Of a stretch of DNA of 64,000 nucleotides, positions 60,799 to 64,000 are shown in pieces. The stretch is from the NCBI GenBank assembly GCA_023430975.1, contig JAEYYB010000027.1, positions 1-64,000 on the forward strand. Reading direction: 5' to 3'. Under the pieces are notes generated by a model. The model saw nothing but the letters and a program-made list of their open reading frames with translations. It made no database searches and was not told where the DNA came from. This DNA comes from Bacillota bacterium. GTDB lineage: Bacteria; Bacillota; Clostridia; Acetivibrionales; DSM-2933. The position numbers and the translations under genes are program-made. Each line of letters begins with the position of its first letter. Within the stretch, counting starts at the first letter, position 1.

Positions 60799-62880
60799 TT
60801 ATTCCTTAGGTTTTACATAATCACAGCCTTCTTTGCTGCACTTTATGGTCTCCTTTTTTCCCGATGCATGGGAAACCAAAAAACTATCGCATTTCGGGCA
60901 TTTCTCATCAGTAGGCTTATCCCATGTCATAAACCCGCATTCTGTCCTATTCTCACAGCTAAAATATTTTCTTCCTTTTTTGGTCTTTCTTATTACAACC
61001 TTGCCTCCGCATTTAGGACAGTTAACACCTGCTTCTTCCACAATAGGCTTTGAGTTCCAACACTCAGGGAAACCGGGGCAAGCCAGAAATTTTCCAAATC
61101 TGCCCATCTTAACGACCATATTTTTACCGCATTTTTCGCATATAACATCAGAAACCTCAACAGGTATTTCAACCTGACCTATGCTTTCTTCTGCTTCAGT
61201 CAATACAACAGCAAAATCCTTGTAAAAATCCTTCATGATTTCTACCCATCTTTTACCTCCAACCTCCACTGCATCAAGCTTATTTTCCATTTGAGCAGTA
61301 AATTGTATATCCACTATATCCTTGAAATTATTTTTCATAATATCAGTAACAATCTTACCCAGCTCAGTTGGAAATAGAAACTTCTTATCCTTTTCTACAT
61401 ATCCTCTGGCAAGTATGGTTGTAATGGTAGGTGCATAAGTACTTGGCCTTCCAATACCCTTTTCCTCCAATGTTTTTACCAGTGAAGCCTCTGTGTACCT
61501 TGGCGGTGGTTGAGTAAAGTGCTGCTTTGGATCAAGCTTTTTGAGATCAAGCTCTTCTCCTTCTTCCAAAACTGGAATATTGGTTTCAGCACTTTCTCCA
61601 TCGTCATCTCTGCCTTCAATATATACAGACATAAAACCGGAGAATTTTACTTTAGAACCAGCTGATTTAAAAATATAATTTCCAACATTAATATCCACAC
61701 TTAGTGTATCGTATACTGCTGACGACATCTGACTTGCAACAAACCTTTCCCAAATCAGCTTATACAGTTTATATTGCTCATTTGACAATGAATCCTTGAT
61801 TTCGTCGGGATTTAGGTTTATATAAGTCGGTCTTATGGATTCATGTGCATCCTGTGAAGCGGACTTATTTTTATAAACCCTTGCTTCCTGAGGCACAAAA
61901 TTTTCACCATACTTCTCCTTAATATACTCTCTTGTTTCACCCTGAGCTTCTGTCGATACCCTGGTAGAATCAGTTCTTATATATGTTACAAGACCCATTG
62001 CACCATGCCCTTTAACCTCAACGCCCTCATAAAGCTGCTGGGCAACCATCATTGTCTTCTTGGTTGTAAAACCCAGTTTTCTTGCTGCTTCCTGCTGCAT
62101 TGTACTGGTTATAAAAGGAGGAGCAGGTGTCCGCTTCTTTTCACTTTTCTTTACCTTTGTTACAACATATTTTTTTCCATCAATTGCCTTTATTATTTCA
62201 TTGACCTTGGCTTCATCGCCTAATTCAATTTTTCCTTCGCTATTTCCATGAAACTTTGCATTAAACGGTGTCTTCCCTTTAACCTGACTGAGTTTTGCAT
62301 CAATAGTCCAGTATTCTTCCGGAACAAAGTTCTCTATTTCTTCTTCCCTGTCACTTATAAGCCTTGTGGCAACAGACTGAACCCTGCCTGCACTTAAGCC
62401 TTTTTTGACCTTTTTCCATAGCAGAGGACTGATTTTATAACCGACTATTCTGTCTAAAACTCTTCTTGCCTGTTGTGCATCAACCAGATTTAAATCAATT
62501 TTTCTTGGTGCCTTTATCGCATTTTTAACAGCATTTTTTGTAATTTCATTAAATGTTATCCTGCACCTATCATCTTCATTTATATTTAATATGTTAGCTA
62601 AATGCCATGATATTGCCTCACCCTCACGGTCAGGGTCAGTCGCAAGGTATATTTTTTCAGCATTTTTAGCCTCTTTCTTTAACTTTGCTATCAGGTCACC
62701 TTTACCCCTAATAGTTATATATTTGGGTTCGAAATTGTTATCGATATCAACCCCCATTTGGCTCTTGGGCAAATCCCTTACATGACCCATGGAAGCTGTT
62801 ATCTTATACCCTTTTCCCAAAAACTTTCCTATAGTTTTAGCTTTTGCAGGCGACTCAACAATTACCAAATTACCAGCCAT
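60799..62880 (-). CDS. topA: DNA topoisomerase I
   Basis: A 693-residue type IA topoisomerase: Toprim (LVIVESPAKAKTIGKFLG, then LATDPDREGEAISWHL), the catalytic tyrosine Y300 in LVTYIRTDSTR, and a C-terminal tail with three Cys4 zinc ribbons (CEKCGKNMVVKMGRFGKFLA, CPKCGGKVVIRKTKKGRKYF, CPKCDSFLVSHASGK). I take the ATG at 62880, because GGAGGATT lies at the right distance; a longer frame would run into dprA. It relaxes negative supercoils. Confidence 0.97.
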   Translation of the reverse strand: MAGNLVIVESPAKAKTIGKFLGKGYKITASMGHVRDLPKSQMGVDIDNNFEPKYITIRGKGDLIAKLKKEAKNAEKIYLATDPDREGEAISWHLANILNINEDDRCRITFNEITKNAVKNAIKAPRKIDLNLVDAQQARRVLDRIVGYKISPLLWKKVKKGLSAGRVQSVATRLISDREEEIENFVPEEYWTIDAKLSQVKGKTPFNAKFHGNSEGKIELGDEAKVNEIIKAIDGKKYVVTKVKKSEKKRTPAPPFITSTMQQEAARKLGFTTKKTMMVAQQLYEGVEVKGHGAMGLVTYIRTDSTRVSTEAQGETREYIKEKYGENFVPQEARVYKNKSASQDAHESIRPTYINLNPDEIKDSLSNEQYKLYKLIWERFVASQMSSAVYDTLSVDINVGNYIFKSAGSKVKFSGFMSVYIEGRDDDGESAETNIPVLEEGEELDLKKLDPKQHFTQPPPRYTEASLVKTLEEKGIGRPSTYAPTITTILARGYVEKDKKFLFPTELGKIVTDIMKNNFKDIVDIQFTAQMENKLDAVEVGGKRWVEIMKDFYKDFAVVLTEAEESIGQVEIPVEVSDVICEKCGKNMVVKMGRFGKFLACPGFPECWNSKPIVEEAGVNCPKCGGKVVIRKTKKGRKYFSCENRTECGFMTWDKPTDEKCPKCDSFLVSHASGKKETIKCSKEGCDYVKPKE

Positions 62881-62902
62881 CATAATCCTCCGTAATCTGC
62901 TT

Positions 62903-64000
62903 TTAATCTTTAATCCTAAAAATCTTACCGGGTATTTGCTCAACTACCCCTTTTAATTCAAGCATTACAAGCAAAGAACCTACAACTTTTATATTAAATC
63001 CACTCTTTTTGGTAAGCTCATCTATGTGTAATGGCTCAAGCTTTAGACACTCAACAAGTTTTCTTTCTTCACTGTTTAGCCCTTTGAACAAGGTTTCATC
63101 ATACGCCTTATAACTATGTTTAGTATCAACACTATCAGTTATACCATAATTAATCAATTCCTCCAATATATCTTCGACGCTTGTTACAATTTTTGCTCCA
63201 TCCTTAATCAATTTATTAGTGCCTTTACTATTCATGCTGCTAACATTTCCAGGTACTGCAAATACTTCTCTTCCTTGCTCTAACGCAAACTCGGCAGTGA
63301 TTAAAGATCCGCTTCTTTCTCCTGCTTCTATAACCACCACACCAATCGACATTCCGCTTATAATTCTATTCCTGGCTGGAAAGTTGGAAGGAACCGGCGG
63401 TGTACCTGGGGGATACTCAGATATAACTGCACCTTTTTGGGTTACTTCTGAAATAAGTCCTCTGTTCTCTGGAGGATATGCTATATCAGTACCACAACCT
63501 AAAACTCCTATTGTTCTTCCTGTTTCTTTTGCTCCCTTATGTGCATTAGTGTCTATGCCCCTCGCCATGCCGCTAACCACTGTCAATCCAACTCCTGCTA
63601 ATGCATATGATAGGGATTCAGCCATTTTTATTCCATAATATGTTGCTCTTCTTGCACCAACTACTGCAATACATTTTTCATTTTTTAGTATATTCCCTCT
63701 TACATATAAAATTATAGGAGGATCATATATATTTTTTAAATAATAGGGATAATTTTCATCCCTAATAGTAATTATATCTATTTTTTGATCTTTTGCTACT
63801 TTTAAATTCTTATAAGCATCTTCTCTGAACTTTCCATCCATTAGGGATTTTATAGCCTGGCGATTCAAAAAATTTGCTTTATTTAATTCTGCCTCCGAAG
63901 CATTCCATATATTCTTTGGATGCTCAAAAAACTCTAGAAGCTTACCGCTCCTAACAGGACCAAAACCTGGTATTGAATTTAACCAAACCCAATATATCAA
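62903..64000 (-). CDS. dprA: DNA processing protein DprA (5' end cut by the window edge)
   Basis: At least 365 residues of DprA, which loads RecA on incoming single-stranded DNA. It has an N-terminal helix-hairpin region (WVWLNSIPGFGPVRSGKLLE), the Rossmann core (VVGARRATYYGIKMAESLSY, VVSGMARGIDTNAHKGA, GVLGCGTDIAYPPENRGL, PARNRIISGMSIGVVVIEAG) and a C-terminal winged helix (LNSEERKLVECLKLEPLHID). The last in-window codon is TTG; the family usually has a few more residues before this point, so the true start lies probably just outside. It ends 22 bases before topA. Confidence 0.93.
   Translation of the reverse strand: MIYWVWLNSIPGFGPVRSGKLLEFFEHPKNIWNASEAELNKANFLNRQAIKSLMDGKFREDAYKNLKVAKDQKIDIITIRDENYPYYLKNIYDPPIILYVRGNILKNEKCIAVVGARRATYYGIKMAESLSYALAGVGLTVVSGMARGIDTNAHKGAKETGRTIGVLGCGTDIAYPPENRGLISEVTQKGAVISEYPPGTPPVPSNFPARNRIISGMSIGVVVIEAGERSGSLITAEFALEQGREVFAVPGNVSSMNSKGTNKLIKDGAKIVTSVEDILEELINYGITDSVDTKHSYKAYDETLFKGLNSEERKLVECLKLEPLHIDELTKKSGFNIKVVGSLLVMLELKGVVEQIPGKIFRIKD

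Overview
The window reads as the chromosome of an AT-rich, motile, anaerobic, cellulolytic Clostridia-type Firmicute. Three tandem dockerin-bearing family 9 glycoside hydrolases (a cellulosome hallmark) sit about 4 kb from one end of a Gram-positive fla/che operon, and the operon is followed by trmFO-topA-dprA in the Bacillus/Clostridium order. The domain plan of the hydrolases (CBM4, Ig, GH9, type I dockerin) matches CelK/CbhA of Clostridium (Acetivibrio) thermocellum, so a relative such as Acetivibrio or Pseudobacteroides is my inference; the species cannot be fixed from the sequence.

Bases 1-13,000 are an accessory stretch rich in gene debris. It holds the 3' half of an aldehyde dehydrogenase, a frameshifted secreted leucine-rich-repeat remnant, an ABC-2 permease fragment and two unidentified fragments. 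Between them lie intact genes: a DUF4256 protein, a J-domain/TPR membrane protein, a membrane PAS-PAS-GGDEF-EAL protein, a lipoprotein glycosidase-like protein, an argD-like aminotransferase under a promoter overlapped by two ArgR-type boxes, and a polyferredoxin/FMN-binding membrane protein paired with its ApbE flavinyl transferase.

Bases 13,300-21,140 carry the three tandem CelK-like GH9 genes. Only the middle one keeps every active-site signature residue. The first has Asp for the general acid Glu and has lost the Arg of the HxR signature. The third has Gln for that Glu and Tyr for the active-site His. Bases 21,240-25,270 hold a potassium module: a UspA protein and two RCK (TrkA-type) proteins on the minus strand, divergent from khtT-khtU (regulator plus CPA2 K+/H+ antiporter).

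Bases 25,284-59,005 form one long minus-strand fla/che operon, read from flgB at the right: flgB-flgC-fliE-fliF-fliG-fliH-fliI-fliJ-ylxF-fliK-flgD-(TIGR02530)-flgE-flbD-fliL-fliM-fliY-cheY-fliO-fliP-fliQ-fliR-flhB-flhA-flhF-flhG-pilZ-cheB-cheA-cheW-cheC-cheD-(small membrane protein)-sigD-fapA-(small charged protein)-swrB-like-(small membrane protein). It encodes the basal body, export gate, hook, C-ring, chemotaxis core and sigma-D. motAB, cheR, flagellin and receptor genes are not in the window. Bases 59,426-64,000 hold trmFO, topA and the start-truncated dprA.

Three families of short structured intergenic repeats run through the window: A (about 105 bp, nested palindromes, four copies plus a partial), B (about 106 bp, two copies whose closing stem differs by compensatory changes) and C (small hairpins, three copies, two of them just upstream of ribosome binding sites in the fla operon). 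With the two apparent GH9 pseudoenzymes, these are the least explained items here.
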